DNA of 44,607 bases from JTS-RE37 sp041743425 (GCA_041743425.1 JBGTMS010000053.1:1-44607), one strand, 5' to 3'. Numbered from the stretch's first letter, positions 26,098 through 35,147 are shown. The notes: a model not told the origin generated them from the letters alone. Numbers and translations are program-made.

Positions 26098-26781
26098 ATG
26101 GCAGGGAGTATTTTATCATTGAAGGATGTCGCGGTTTTCCAGGTAGACAATATGGTCCTAAACGATATTACCCTCGAGATAAGGGAAGGGGAATTCGTGT
26201 ACCTCATAGGAAAGACAGGGAGTGGAAAAAGCAGTTTTATGAAAACACTGTATGCAGATCTGCCCTTGCGACATGGAGAAGGGAAGGTGGTGGGATTCAA
26301 CCTGAAAACCATGAAGGAAAAAGACATTCCGTATCTCCGAAGGAAGCTTGGGATTGTATTTCAGGATTTCAAACTGCTGCCCGACCGGAACGTGAATGGC
26401 AACCTGCACTTTGTACTCAAGGCAACTGGATGGACAGACCAGGCTCGCATGGAGGCTAAGATGGAGGAAGTGCTGATCAAAGTCGGCATGAAAACCAAAG
26501 GCTTCAAGTTCCCACATGAATTATCCGGCGGAGAGCAGCAACGGATTGCCATAGCCAGAGCCCTGCTGAACGATCCTGAATTGATCCTCGCGGATGAGCC
26601 TACCGGAAACCTGGATCCGCAAACCAGCGTTGAAGTGATGAAGGTGTTGCAGGAAATCAATAAAACAGGAAGAACCATTCTCATGGCTACTCATGATTAC
26701 GCGCTGATACTGAAATACCCGTCCAAAACGCTGAAATGCGATGGCAATAAGGTCTTTGAGGTGATTCAGAAAGCCGTTTAG
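26098..26781 (+). CDS. ftsE: Cell-division ABC ATPase FtsE
   Basis: 227-residue cytosolic ATPase that with the membrane protein FtsX activates peptidoglycan hydrolases at the septum. Walker A GKTGSGKSS (38-46), Q-loop VFQDFKLLPDRNV (87-99), signature LSGGEQQ (142-148), Walker B LILADEPTGNLD (E167) and the H-loop histidine in MATHDY are all present. The Q-loop phrase FQDFKLL followed by DRNVNGN is the mark that separates FtsE from LolD-type ATPases. No ftsX is adjacent, unlike in proteobacteria. The divergent TPR gene starts 150 bases upstream. A longer frame from 26043 overlaps in another register and is a shadow. Confidence 0.92.
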   Translation: MAGSILSLKDVAVFQVDNMVLNDITLEIREGEFVYLIGKTGSGKSSFMKTLYADLPLRHGEGKVVGFNLKTMKEKDIPYLRRKLGIVFQDFKLLPDRNVNGNLHFVLKATGWTDQARMEAKMEEVLIKVGMKTKGFKFPHELSGGEQQRIAIARALLNDPELILADEPTGNLDPQTSVEVMKVLQEINKTGRTILMATHDYALILKYPSKTLKCDGNKVFEVIQKAV

Positions 26782-27078
26782 AAAGTTTGGGATAGGTGAA
26801 ATGGTATCTTTGATTCCAATGACAAGTGGCTTGTAATTGTGCAACATTGTAAGATTTTCCCCCGGTAGTTGTCAGCAAAAATCATTCGTCCCTAAAATTT
26901 ATTCCTTTAGATATAAAAATTTGTTAAAAATAGCTACTTTAGGGACCGTCTTGAATTGATGTTTTTTGATAAGGGCATTTTGGTCCGTATTTAAAAAAAC
27001 AGCAGGGTATTGACAAAAAAGTGACAGTATATCTCCCCCATATATTTTTACGAGACATTAAAAATTAATCACACATCT
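26782..27078. repeat. AT-rich gap with a perfect 9-base inverted repeat (26888-26946)
   Basis: Between ftsE and the arylsulfotransferase gene. GTCCCTAAA (26888-26896) and TTTAGGGAC (26938-26946) are exact reverse complements separated by 41 AT-rich bases that include TTTGTTAAAAATAGC. The arms could be operator half-sites or the stem of a long hairpin. Nearer the gene, TATATTTT (27041-27048) is one base off the -7 consensus. No coding sequence is seen. Confidence 0.4.
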
Positions 27079-28752
27079 ATGAAAATCAGAGTATTAGCGC
27101 TCTTATGTGCGCTGTTGTTGTCTTTCCATTCCTGTAAAACGGAACCTCCCAAACCAGTCATTGCAGAAAACACCGAGGTCCGGCAATGGAAGCCTGAAGA
27201 TACCCGAAGTGTTACTGGATTGATGGCTAAAAGGGGCCTGATTTCCCGTACCGCGGAGGCCACCCCGGGTTATGTGCTTTTGGTGCCAAGTGAGAGCAAG
27301 CGCACCTACTTATTAGACATGGACGGAGCAGTTGTCCATAGCTGGGAGGGGAAGTTGAACTCCATGAATGTCTACCTGCGTAAAAACGGTAATTTGGTTC
27401 GTCTGGAACGGGATGAGAATTTCCCGACTTTTGCCGCAGGAGGTCAGTCAGGCAGGATCTCAGAATATGACTGGGAAGGAAATCAGGTCTGGGGCTTTAA
27501 ATGGGCCGATGACAAACAATTGATTCACCATGATATCGAGCTCATGCCAAACGGAAATATTCTGGCCATATCCTATGAAACCAAAACACCGGAAGAAGCG
27601 CTGGCTGCGGGTAGGGATCCAAAACACATTCCCAAGGCGGGTCTCTGGCCCGACAAGATCATTGAAATCAAACCCACAAAACCGGAAGGCGGAGAAATTG
27701 TATGGGAATGGCACATGTGGGATCACCTGATACAGGACCTGGATCCGAAGAAAGCAAATTACGGGGTGATCGCGGATAACCCCGGAAAAATCAACATCAA
27801 TGCCGGAGTGGATGCAGAAGCCGGTGGACCCCCTGTAACCCAGGAACAGATCAATGAACAGATCAAAATTGGAGCCGCAACTTCAAACGCCACGGTAGAG
27901 AACCGCGGTTCGGACATCACCCATACGAACGCCATTGGATATAATGAAGCATTGGATCAGATTGTGATCAGCGTCCCTGGATTCAATGAGATTATGATTA
28001 TTGACCATAGTACAACTACGGAAGAAGCCCGGGGAAGTACAGGAGGTAAGGCCGGACATGGCGGGGAACTCTTGTACCGTTGGGGAAATGCGGTGAATTA
28101 TGGCCGGGGAGAAAGTAAAGATCAGCAATTGTTTGGCCAGCATGATGTAAAATGGATCCCTGAAGGTTATCCTGGAGCAGGTCATTTGATGGTATTTAAC
28201 AATGATATTAAGAGCTCTGCAAATAAATTACCCAGCATGTTTGCGGCATTTGCGACGGCCAATTCACCGGATCCGCAAATAAGCATCGGTGACTTTGGCA
28301 ACTACAGCGCAGTCTACGAAATTCAGACGCCCGCCGGCGATGGGGCTTATACCCTAGAGGATCAGGCCGCCTTCGGCCCCAAAGAACCGACCTGGTCTTA
28401 TACGGCTCCCGATAAGTATTCATTTTATTCCGCCTTTATTTCCGGGGCGCACAGAATGAAAAACGGTCACACCTTTATCACTTCCGGCGCCAGCGGGAGG
28501 TTATTTGAGGTGACCCCTGATAATGAAATCGTTTGGGAATACTGGAATCCATACAATGAACATTACCGCTTACCTGACGGCACTCGTGCCCAACCTGTAG
28601 GTCCGTTCATGTACAATCAATTCAGGGCAACGCACCTTCCAACGGATCATGAAGCGTTTTCCGGAAAAGACCTGAAACCTATTTCCCCGCAACCGGAGCC
28701 TTTTATATTTAAAATGCCACCCGCTCCCAAGGAAAAAGACAGTGTCCGGTAA
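27079..28752 (+). CDS. Arylsulfotransferase (ASST) family lipoprotein
   Basis: 557-residue protein of the arylsulfate sulfotransferase family, which in characterised members moves sulfate from one phenolic ester to another phenol without PAPS, in the periplasm. A lipoprotein signal ends SFHSC (Cys19). The propeller-like body has the family's repeated His-centred phrases: HHDIELMPNGNIL, HTNAIGYNEALDQIVIS, GQHDVKWIPEG and SGAHRMKNGHTFITSGASGRLFEV, including candidate catalytic histidines. It ends with a Pro-rich tail. It opens a run of three co-directional genes (gaps of 32 and 67 bases) including a second, unrelated sulfotransferase and an exporter, which suggests a shared role in sulfation. 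The true substrate is unknown. Confidence 0.87.
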   Translation: MKIRVLALLCALLLSFHSCKTEPPKPVIAENTEVRQWKPEDTRSVTGLMAKRGLISRTAEATPGYVLLVPSESKRTYLLDMDGAVVHSWEGKLNSMNVYLRKNGNLVRLERDENFPTFAAGGQSGRISEYDWEGNQVWGFKWADDKQLIHHDIELMPNGNILAISYETKTPEEALAAGRDPKHIPKAGLWPDKIIEIKPTKPEGGEIVWEWHMWDHLIQDLDPKKANYGVIADNPGKININAGVDAEAGGPPVTQEQINEQIKIGAATSNATVENRGSDITHTNAIGYNEALDQIVISVPGFNEIMIIDHSTTTEEARGSTGGKAGHGGELLYRWGNAVNYGRGESKDQQLFGQHDVKWIPEGYPGAGHLMVFNNDIKSSANKLPSMFAAFATANSPDPQISIGDFGNYSAVYEIQTPAGDGAYTLEDQAAFGPKEPTWSYTAPDKYSFYSAFISGAHRMKNGHTFITSGASGRLFEVTPDNEIVWEYWNPYNEHYRLPDGTRAQPVGPFMYNQFRATHLPTDHEAFSGKDLKPISPQPEPFIFKMPPAPKEKDSVR

Positions 28753-28784
28753 AAAATAATTTCAACCATAAAACAATTATAGCC

Positions 28785-29465
28785 ATGTCGATCAAACTCA
28801 TAGGAGCCGGTTTTCCGAGAACGGGAACCACAACCCTCAAGGGAAGCCTTGAAAAACTTGGATTTAAAAAAGTATATCATATGAAGGAGTTGCTGGTCAA
28901 ACCTGACATGCTCCATTACTGGACCACGCTGGATGCTACCGGGGATACCGACTGGGAAGGTCTTTATAATGGTTATGATGCCACTGTGGATTTTCCCGGC
29001 TATCCATGGTACAAAGAGCACATGAAAAAATATCCGGATGCCAAGGTGATTCTTACCGTACGGGATTTTGATGCCTGGTATAATAGCGTCACAAGTACAG
29101 TTTGGAAAGCCGGGCCGCAGACTCCGGGAGAGAAAATAAAAATGATTGGCAAGCTACTTACCAATCCCCGGGCAAGAAAAGTAGTCAAATGTATAAAATT
29201 CTTCAAAAGCGTCTTTTTTGCAGGGAAACTTCAAGGAAAATTTCAGGATAAAGCCTTTGCAAAATCGGTATGGGATGCCCATATCAAAGAGGTAAAGGCG
29301 ACGGTGCCTGCTGACAAGTTACTGGTATATGATGTCGCAGAGGGGTGGGCGCCGCTTTGTACCTTCCTTGGAGTTGCTATCCCAAATGAGGCCTTACCTC
29401 ACCTCAATAAAAAAGAGAATTTTAAGGAAATGCTGCCGCAGTTAATGAAAGGAAATATGGTCTGA
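28785..29465 (+). CDS. PAPS-type sulfotransferase (Sulfotransfer_4-like)
   Basis: 226-residue cytosolic protein without signal peptide. It begins IKLIGAGFPRTGTTTLKGSL: PRTGTTTL at 11-18 is the 5'-phosphosulfate loop that holds PAPS. The downstream GFKKVYHMKEL, LTVRDFDAWYNSV (the 3'-phosphate-binding RD...S pattern) and the late VYDVAEGWAPLCTFLG follow the order seen in the sulfotransferase_4 group. It would transfer sulfate from PAPS to a hydroxyl or amine of an unknown acceptor. It lies 32 bases after the PAPS-independent arylsulfotransferase and 67 before an MFS transporter. Two chemically different sulfotransferases side by side is unusual. Confidence 0.88.
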   Translation: MSIKLIGAGFPRTGTTTLKGSLEKLGFKKVYHMKELLVKPDMLHYWTTLDATGDTDWEGLYNGYDATVDFPGYPWYKEHMKKYPDAKVILTVRDFDAWYNSVTSTVWKAGPQTPGEKIKMIGKLLTNPRARKVVKCIKFFKSVFFAGKLQGKFQDKAFAKSVWDAHIKEVKATVPADKLLVYDVAEGWAPLCTFLGVAIPNEALPHLNKKENFKEMLPQLMKGNMV

Positions 29466-29532
29466 TCTTCCTCACTCTCACAATTGCCATGGCAGCCTGA
29501 GAGACAGGGAGGTGATTCATTTTGAAAAAGCT

Positions 29533-30741
29533 ATGAAAATCATAGATACCGAAAGCTGGCAGGTGAAAACCGCTTTATTATTGGTGAGTAGCCTCACGAT
29601 CGTGTCTATGATTACGATCTCGGCTTCTCTCCCTGACATGTCAAGGGCTTTTGCATCCCATCCGGAAGGAGCTTCCCTGGTAAAGCTCTCGTTGTCATTT
29701 CCTGCGTTGTTCATTGCGCTAAGCGCGATGGCCGCAGGCGTATTTATCGACAGATTCGGGCGCCTGAAACCATTGGGAATCGCGTTATTGCTTTATGCCG
29801 TGGCCGGAAGTTCGGGCTATTGGCTTGACAACATTTACCTCATCCTTGCAGGAAGGGCACTTCTTGGCGTGTGTGTAGGGATTTCAATGACCATTGTGAC
29901 CACTTTGGTAGCCGATTATTATCTGGGACAATCCCGTCAAAAATTTGCCGGACTGCAGATTGCAGTGATGTCCCTCGCGGGTATCATTTTTATCACCCTT
30001 GGCGGGGTATTGGCCGACATCCACTGGCGGGTACCTTTCCTGCTTTACCTCTTCCCGGTTCTGATTCTGCCCTTTACCTATCTTTTTCTAAAAGAACCTG
30101 TTAAGGTAATGGCGGGACAAAAGGGAACAAATTCAGTAAAAGCACCCGCGGTTATCTGGCTTGTTTACATTAATGTCATGTTGTTGTGGATACTTTTTTT
30201 CATCATTCCGGTCCAAATTCCATTTTATTTGAAAACGCTTGGAGTAGAAAGTAATACGCTTATTGGTATCGCCATCGCGTCCAGCACCTTTTTTTCTGCG
30301 ATTGCCTCCTTTTTTTATTCCCGTATAAAGGACCGCTTCGGATTCAGGCCGATTTTTGCCGTGGGATACCTGTTAATGGCTGCGGCCTATCTGGCCATAG
30401 CCTACGGGCAGTCTTACAGCATGGTACTTTTAGGGATGCTGCTGGCAGGTCTGGGAATGGGGCTGATGATTCCCAACGGAAACATATGGGTGATGCAATT
30501 GGCACCTCCTGAAATTCGGGGAAGATGCATTGGCCGGCTAACCACCTTCTGGTTCCTTGGCCAATTTTTATCGCCTTTGTTATTGCTGCCATTATTGGAT
30601 TTCCTCTCCGTATCCCAATTGTTTTACCTGCTCAGCGCTTTATTAATCACCCTGAGCCTCAGCTTCCTCTTTCTCGGGATTCAATTCTCGAGGATACAAA
30701 AGAGAACCGCACCACTTGCAGATACAACTTCTGTATCCTGA
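29533..30741 (+). CDS. MFS transporter (probable efflux)
   Basis: 402-residue inner-membrane carrier with about twelve hydrophobic helices. Between helices 2 and 3 lies the MFS motif GVFIDRFGRLKPLG (motif A, G-x3-D-R-x-G-R). The matching loop in the second half reads SRIKDRFGFRPIF. The family includes drug and metabolite exporters; the substrate is unknown. A GTG at 29512 would add seven residues, but the ATG at 29533 fits MFS N-termini better. A GGGAGG sequence at about 29507 suits the GTG start, so the choice is not certain. Position behind two sulfotransferase genes suggests export of their product, but this is inference. Confidence 0.88.
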   Translation: MKIIDTESWQVKTALLLVSSLTIVSMITISASLPDMSRAFASHPEGASLVKLSLSFPALFIALSAMAAGVFIDRFGRLKPLGIALLLYAVAGSSGYWLDNIYLILAGRALLGVCVGISMTIVTTLVADYYLGQSRQKFAGLQIAVMSLAGIIFITLGGVLADIHWRVPFLLYLFPVLILPFTYLFLKEPVKVMAGQKGTNSVKAPAVIWLVYINVMLLWILFFIIPVQIPFYLKTLGVESNTLIGIAIASSTFFSAIASFFYSRIKDRFGFRPIFAVGYLLMAAAYLAIAYGQSYSMVLLGMLLAGLGMGLMIPNGNIWVMQLAPPEIRGRCIGRLTTFWFLGQFLSPLLLLPLLDFLSVSQLFYLLSALLITLSLSFLFLGIQFSRIQKRTAPLADTTSVS

Positions 30742-30912
30742 GAAGAAAGCTGATTGACATGGATATGGTTTAGATACTCATGGATTCTATCTAATATTTG
30801 TACCTTAATACGCCATTGCACGACACCTTCGTACGGATTGCGGAAAATAGGTAAGATATCCCGCCTTTCTGCGACGGCCTGTGATTTATAAATACGACTA
30901 CAGAGGACGCTC

Positions 30913-31728
30913 ATGATATTAAAAAAACAGGTATATCAACCCGATAAAAAAGCAAATCCGCTGATCGGGATCCTGCTCTTTCTTATTTCTGTCGTATTAT
31001 TTGTGATTACGGCACCGATTGGATTTGTAGCCGGCCTCCTTTACAGTTTCCTGATGAAAGGGGTACCAGGACTTGGTGAATATCTGCTCAAGGCCGCGAT
31101 TTCCATCGACCAATTAGGGAATGTGGTTATGCAGCATTTATTAAATGTGCTGTGGATACAACCCGGGGGTTACAAATTCGGTAACCGCGATGAAACTATT
31201 TCCAGTGCTTTGGGGCGCAACAGGAAACTAAAAACCCTTACTGCTATCGGCAGGACCACAGATGAATTCCTGGACCTCATTGACCCCGGCCATACGCTGA
31301 ATTCAATAGATTACTACATTGAACCTACAGAAGAAATTATCGATACAGTTGCCTGGATCTACCTCGTAGATCGCAAAATCCTGTGCGTGAAGTCGCCCGG
31401 CAATCAATTCTTCGAGATACCTGCAGGCATCAGGATCACAGGCGAATCAGATGCGGAGGCTCTTTACCGGGAAATGAAAGGGTTGTTTGGTATTGAACTT
31501 ACGCTCCGTTCGCTTAACTTTATAGGTATCTTTGAAGCCGCAGCAATGGACAGGGAGCCAGCCATCCTTTTGCGCAAGACCTGTTATTCGGCGCTTTTTG
31601 AAGGATCATTCCTTCCTGACCCGCCCACCCTGGATATTGCCTGGCTATCCTATAACGACAGGCCTGACATTACGGAGACGGACCAGATGCTATTCGACTT
31701 TTTACAGGAAAATGGGGACCTGGATTAA
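30913..31728 (+). CDS. Membrane-anchored protein with catalytically degenerate Nudix domain
   Basis: 271-residue fusion. Residues 17-47 hold two hydrophobic helices. Residues 60-130 (SIDQLGNVVMQHLLN, YKFGNRDETISSALGRN) match my memory of a small uncharacterised Bacteroidota membrane family. Residues 143-270 have a Nudix fold: TVAWIYLVDRKILCVKS, then the Nudix box at 172-194 with exact spacing (G172, E178, R186, E187, G193), then FIGIFEA and AWLSYNDR. The two central metal-binding glutamates of REUxEE are replaced by G190 and L191, so normal pyrophosphohydrolase activity is unlikely. It may be a sensor that binds a nucleotide or ADP-ribose-like ligand. It sits alone after a 171-base gap. Confidence 0.8.
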   Translation: MILKKQVYQPDKKANPLIGILLFLISVVLFVITAPIGFVAGLLYSFLMKGVPGLGEYLLKAAISIDQLGNVVMQHLLNVLWIQPGGYKFGNRDETISSALGRNRKLKTLTAIGRTTDEFLDLIDPGHTLNSIDYYIEPTEEIIDTVAWIYLVDRKILCVKSPGNQFFEIPAGIRITGESDAEALYREMKGLFGIELTLRSLNFIGIFEAAAMDREPAILLRKTCYSALFEGSFLPDPPTLDIAWLSYNDRPDITETDQMLFDFLQENGDLD

Positions 31729-31755
31729 GGGGCGGTCTGCTCCGAAAGTTTTTGT

Positions 31756-31763
31756 TATTTTTG
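31756..31763 (+). promoter_or_regulatory. -7 element of the polyphosphate glucokinase promoter
   Basis: TATTTTTG matches TAnnTTTG exactly, 35 bases before the ATG at 31799. It is placed in the 70-base gap after the pseudo-Nudix gene. No clear -33 TTG is seen at the usual distance. Confidence 0.42.
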
Positions 31764-31798
31764 CCCAGCGATTACAACTACTTACTTATTGATTTTAT

Positions 31799-32542
31799 AT
31801 GGCAGTACTTGGCATAGACATCGGTGGTTCCGGGATAAAAGGCGCCCTTGTGAACATGGATACCGGGCAAATGATCACCGAACGTTTTCGGATTCCAACA
31901 CCTCCTTCCGGCAAACCCGATGAAATGGCGGAAGTGGTAAAAGAGATTATTAAGCATTTTAATTACAGCGGATGGGTCGGCTGCGGATTTCCGACAGTCA
32001 TAAAAAACGGCGTCTGCAATTCCTCCGGCAACCTCCACCCCGACTGGAATGGGGTGAATGTGGAACACCTCTTTGAAAAAGCAACCGGGTTGGAATTTAC
32101 GGTAATAAATGATGCCGATGCTGCGGGATATGCCACAATCAATTATGGCATCGGTAAAGGCAAAGAAGGGTTCGTGGTCATGATTACCATTGGCACCGGT
32201 CTGGGGAGTGGCGCCTTTTTGGACGGCCGGTTGATCCCTAATTTTGAACTGGGCCAGATCCCCTACAAGAAATATGATAAGATAGAGTCCTGGGCGGCAG
32301 GTTCAGCGAAGGACAAAGAAGGGCTGACCTATAAAAAATGGGGCAAACGGTTCAATAAATTCCTTAAGTATGTAGAGCTGATCATTGCGCCGGACCTTAT
32401 CATTCTTGGAGGTGGCGCTTCCAAGGACTTTGGTGAATTCCGGGAATTTATAAAAATTGACACCCCGGTCATCGCGGCAGGACTTCAGAATGACGCCGGG
32501 ATCATTGGCGCCGCCACCGCCTGCATAAAATGCCGTATTTAG
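31799..32542 (+). CDS. ppgK: Polyphosphate glucokinase (ROK family)
   Basis: 247-residue cytosolic ROK-family kinase that phosphorylates glucose using polyphosphate (and often ATP). The phosphate loop is GIDIGGSGIKGA (5-16), and VINDADAAG (102-110) contains the likely catalytic Asp105. ITIGTGLGSGAFLDGRLIPNFELG and the late LIILGGGASKDF are in family order. Length and the absence of the zinc-binding CxCGxxGC motif of other ROK sugar kinases favour polyphosphate glucokinase over ordinary ROK glucokinase. It converges with typA, 33 bases apart. It likely feeds glucose-6-phosphate into central metabolism from storage phosphate. Confidence 0.88.
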   Translation: MAVLGIDIGGSGIKGALVNMDTGQMITERFRIPTPPSGKPDEMAEVVKEIIKHFNYSGWVGCGFPTVIKNGVCNSSGNLHPDWNGVNVEHLFEKATGLEFTVINDADAAGYATINYGIGKGKEGFVVMITIGTGLGSGAFLDGRLIPNFELGQIPYKKYDKIESWAAGSAKDKEGLTYKKWGKRFNKFLKYVELIIAPDLIILGGGASKDFGEFREFIKIDTPVIAAGLQNDAGIIGAATACIKCRI

Positions 32543-32575
32543 ATCTTTTAACTAAGAGAATACCCTGGCGCTAAG

Positions 32576-34372
32576 CTAGTCCTTATTCCTTTTCCTGTCT
32601 ACTTCCTTAAGATAGATCTTACGCAGCCTCAGGTGTTTCGGGGTAACCTCTACGTATTCATCTTTTTGTATATATTCCAGAGCCTCTTCGAGAGAAAATT
32701 TGACAGCAGGAATGATCCTTGCCTTGTCATCGGCCCCGGAGGAACGCACGTTCGACAATTTTTTGGTTTTGGTAATGTTGATCGTCATATCGTCTCCCCT
32801 GGAATTCTCCCCTATGACCTGCCCTTCATAGATATCCTCTCCCGGATCTATAAAGAAACGGCCTCTGTCCTGTAACTTGTCAATCGAATAAGGTATCGCC
32901 TTCCCGTTTTCCATGGAAACCAGGGATCCGTTTTGACGCTGGGGGACCTCCCCTTTCATAGGCTGGTATTCCAAAAACCTGTGTGCCATTACAGCTTCTC
33001 CGGCTGTCGCGGTTAGTAATTGGTTCCTAAGACCGATAATCCCTCTGGAAGGAATTAAAAACGCACAATGCATCCTGTCGCCCCGGGCTTCCATTCCTGT
33101 CATTTCTCCTTTCCGGATAGAGACCATTTCTACCGCCCTTCCTGACACTTCTTCAGGAAGATCGATGGTAAGCTGTTCTATAGGTTCACATTTAACCCCG
33201 TTGATGGTTTTGATGATGACCTGAGGCTGCCCGATCTGTAGTTCATATCCTTCCCTTCTCATGGTTTCGATCAGCACTGAAAGATGCAAGACGCCCCGCC
33301 CGAAGACCGTGAATTTATCAGCACTGTCTGTGGGTTGCAGTCGCAGCGCCAGATTTTTCTCAAGCTCTCGCTCTAACCTTTCTTTTATATGCCTGGAGGT
33401 TACGAATTTACCATCTTTTCCGAAGAAAGGACTGTCGTTTATCGTAAACAACATGCTCATGGTAGGTTCGTCAATAGCAATTGTTTTAAGGCCTTCAGGT
33501 TGTTCCAGATCTGCAATAGTATCGCCGATGTCGAAACCTTCGAGCCCGATGATCGCACAAATATCCCCCGTGCTTACTTCCGCCACCCGTTTCCGGCCTA
33601 GTCCTTCAAATGTGTATAATTCTTTGATCCTCGACTTGACAATGCTGCCATCACGCTTCACAAGGGATACCTGTTGTCCTTCCTTCAGTGTGCCGCGTTG
33701 AAGTCGCCCGATAGCGATCCTACCCGTGAAGGAGGAAAAATCGAGGGAGGTGATAAGCATTTGCGTATTTCCCTGCGCCGGTTTAAAACTTTCAATGTGA
33801 TTGACAACCATATCCAGCAAGGGCTCTATCGAATCCGTACGATGTTTCCAGTCGTCACTCATCCAGTTATACTTTGCCGATCCGTATACCACAGGGAAGT
33901 CGAGTTGCCATTCTTCAGCTCCGAGTTCAAACATGAGATCGAACACTTTCTCATGCACTTCTTCAGGTGAACAGTTTTCCTTATCCACCTTATTAATAAC
34001 CACACAGGGTTTCAACCCTAAATTAAGAGCCTTCTGTAAAACAAAACGGGTCTGAGGCATAGGGCCTTCAAACGCATCCACCAATAACAAGACGCCGTCC
34101 GCCATATTGAGTACCCTTTCCACCTCCCCGCCAAAATCTGCGTGTCCGGGGGTATCAATGATATTGATTTTGGTCCCTTTGTACATCACTGCAACGTTCT
34201 TTGAAACGATGGTGATGCCGCGTTCCCGTTCCAGGTCATTGTTGTCAAGGATGAGATCCCCCATTTTTTCATTCGCGCGGAAGGTCTGGCAAAAGTGAAG
34301 TATTTTGTCAACCAGAGTCGTTTTTCCGTGGTCTACGTGGGCAATTATCGCAATATTTTTTGTGGTGGACAT
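32576..34372 (-). CDS. typA: Translational GTPase TypA/BipA
   Basis: 598-residue ribosome-associated GTPase of the EF-G family that helps large-subunit assembly and stress adaptation. GTPase motifs: AHVDHGKTT (G1), RGITI (G2), DTPGHADFGG (G3), NKVD (G4) and GSAKYNW (G5). The BipA-specific C-terminal part follows, with GSLVSMENGKAIPYSIDKLQDRG and a basic end (LRLRKIYLKEVDRKRNKD). An in-frame TTG at 34393 would add seven residues, but ATG at 34372 gives the family start MSTTKNIAI, and a -7 element overlaps the upstream extension. Single-gene transcript. Confidence 0.96.
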   Translation of the reverse strand: MSTTKNIAIIAHVDHGKTTLVDKILHFCQTFRANEKMGDLILDNNDLERERGITIVSKNVAVMYKGTKINIIDTPGHADFGGEVERVLNMADGVLLLVDAFEGPMPQTRFVLQKALNLGLKPCVVINKVDKENCSPEEVHEKVFDLMFELGAEEWQLDFPVVYGSAKYNWMSDDWKHRTDSIEPLLDMVVNHIESFKPAQGNTQMLITSLDFSSFTGRIAIGRLQRGTLKEGQQVSLVKRDGSIVKSRIKELYTFEGLGRKRVAEVSTGDICAIIGLEGFDIGDTIADLEQPEGLKTIAIDEPTMSMLFTINDSPFFGKDGKFVTSRHIKERLERELEKNLALRLQPTDSADKFTVFGRGVLHLSVLIETMRREGYELQIGQPQVIIKTINGVKCEPIEQLTIDLPEEVSGRAVEMVSIRKGEMTGMEARGDRMHCAFLIPSRGIIGLRNQLLTATAGEAVMAHRFLEYQPMKGEVPQRQNGSLVSMENGKAIPYSIDKLQDRGRFFIDPGEDIYEGQVIGENSRGDDMTINITKTKKLSNVRSSGADDKARIIPAVKFSLEEALEYIQKDEYVEVTPKHLRLRKIYLKEVDRKRNKD

Positions 34373-34390
34373 GGCTTTCTTTTGAGCGCG

Positions 34391-34398
34391 CAAAGATA
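34391..34398 (-). promoter_or_regulatory. -7 element of typA promoter
   Basis: The minus strand reads TATCTTTG, the commonest form of the Bacteroidota -7 box, only 18 bases before the typA ATG. This implies a very short leader and decides against the TTG start at 34393. The gap 34399-34671 beyond it shows no gene. Confidence 0.55.
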
Positions 34399-34671
34399 GT
34401 GCTAATTTTGTTTCATTAAACGCAGCCTCCCTTTTTTATATTGTTGATACAGATCAGGTTTTATATTGCCCTTTCCCATACAGAAAGAATTTGGGAAATT
34501 AAAGCACCGACATCCAGCGGTGTTGCCCTAATACAGGACGGGTACCTTTGGATACAGCGGTTGATAAGATTTAATGTCGACTTGTCATAGGCTCGACGGA
34601 GATCATTTTGTCAGTGGACCTGCTGCCGGGATTACGTCATGGAAAAAAGCTCACCGAGGAGGTCAAGGGTG

Positions 34672-35097
34672 TCATACTAATTTCGACTTCGCTGATAGCA
34701 CCCAGCCCGGGTTTAAATTAAGAGTCGGCAAAACGGCCGCTTTAATAGTGTCATAAAAATAGTAGCCTAAGCAGATGCTGTCCGGTAATAAATCCGCCCG
34801 GCCAAGTTCTCTGAATTCCCTACCATGGTCTATAAAGCCAAAGTAGGACCCTGAGGTAGCTTGCCTTAAGTCAAACAGGTCTTCAAAATACAGGGTGGCA
34901 GACGCCCCCGTGTAATCTGCCGAATTCCCTGGGGTGTGTCTTCCTTTATCTGCGCGCTGTTGCATTGAAATATAATATCGGTACTGGCCATCAACCTTGG
35001 GATAGATTTGTAGTTCTAAAACGTCAAGTCCGGGGGAATTTTGCCCGGTTAATCTGAGACAGCAGATGATAATAGTGACAACAACCCGGATCTGCAT
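34672..35097 (-). CDS. Small exported protein of unknown function
   Basis: About 141 residues from the ATG at 35097 (MQIRVVVTIIICCLRLTGQ), which gives a compact signal peptide. ATGs at 35121 and 35124 would add eight or nine residues. The mature part has LDVLELQIYPKVDGQYRYYIS, YTGASATLYFEDLFDL and SICLGYYFYDTIKAAVLPT, mixed strands with many tyrosines. I recognise no family. It is divergent from kdsA, whose promoter lies about 50 bases upstream of this start. Coding is likely but not certain: the evidence is one good signal peptide and an uninterrupted frame. Confidence 0.5.
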   Translation of the reverse strand: MQIRVVVTIIICCLRLTGQNSPGLDVLELQIYPKVDGQYRYYISMQQRADKGRHTPGNSADYTGASATLYFEDLFDLRQATSGSYFGFIDHGREFRELGRADLLPDSICLGYYFYDTIKAAVLPTLNLNPGWVLSAKSKLV

Positions 35098-35147
35098 ACA
35101 CTCTTTAAGAGGTTGTTTCATCATCCGGCGAATCCCCGGACAAAGTT

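Noticed and set aside
26043..26459. 138-residue frame overlapping the start of ftsE
   Set aside because: It is out of frame with the clear FtsE motifs and gives no signal of its own.
27010..27048. TTGACA followed by TATATTTT as a promoter
   Set aside because: The spacing is 28 bases, too long for either a Bacteroidota or a classical sigma-70 promoter; kept only as a weak -7 note.
30681..30914. Minus-strand frame filling the gap between the MFS and pseudo-Nudix genes
   Set aside because: It overlaps the 3' end of the MFS gene, has no signal peptide or motif, and no promoter match is seen.
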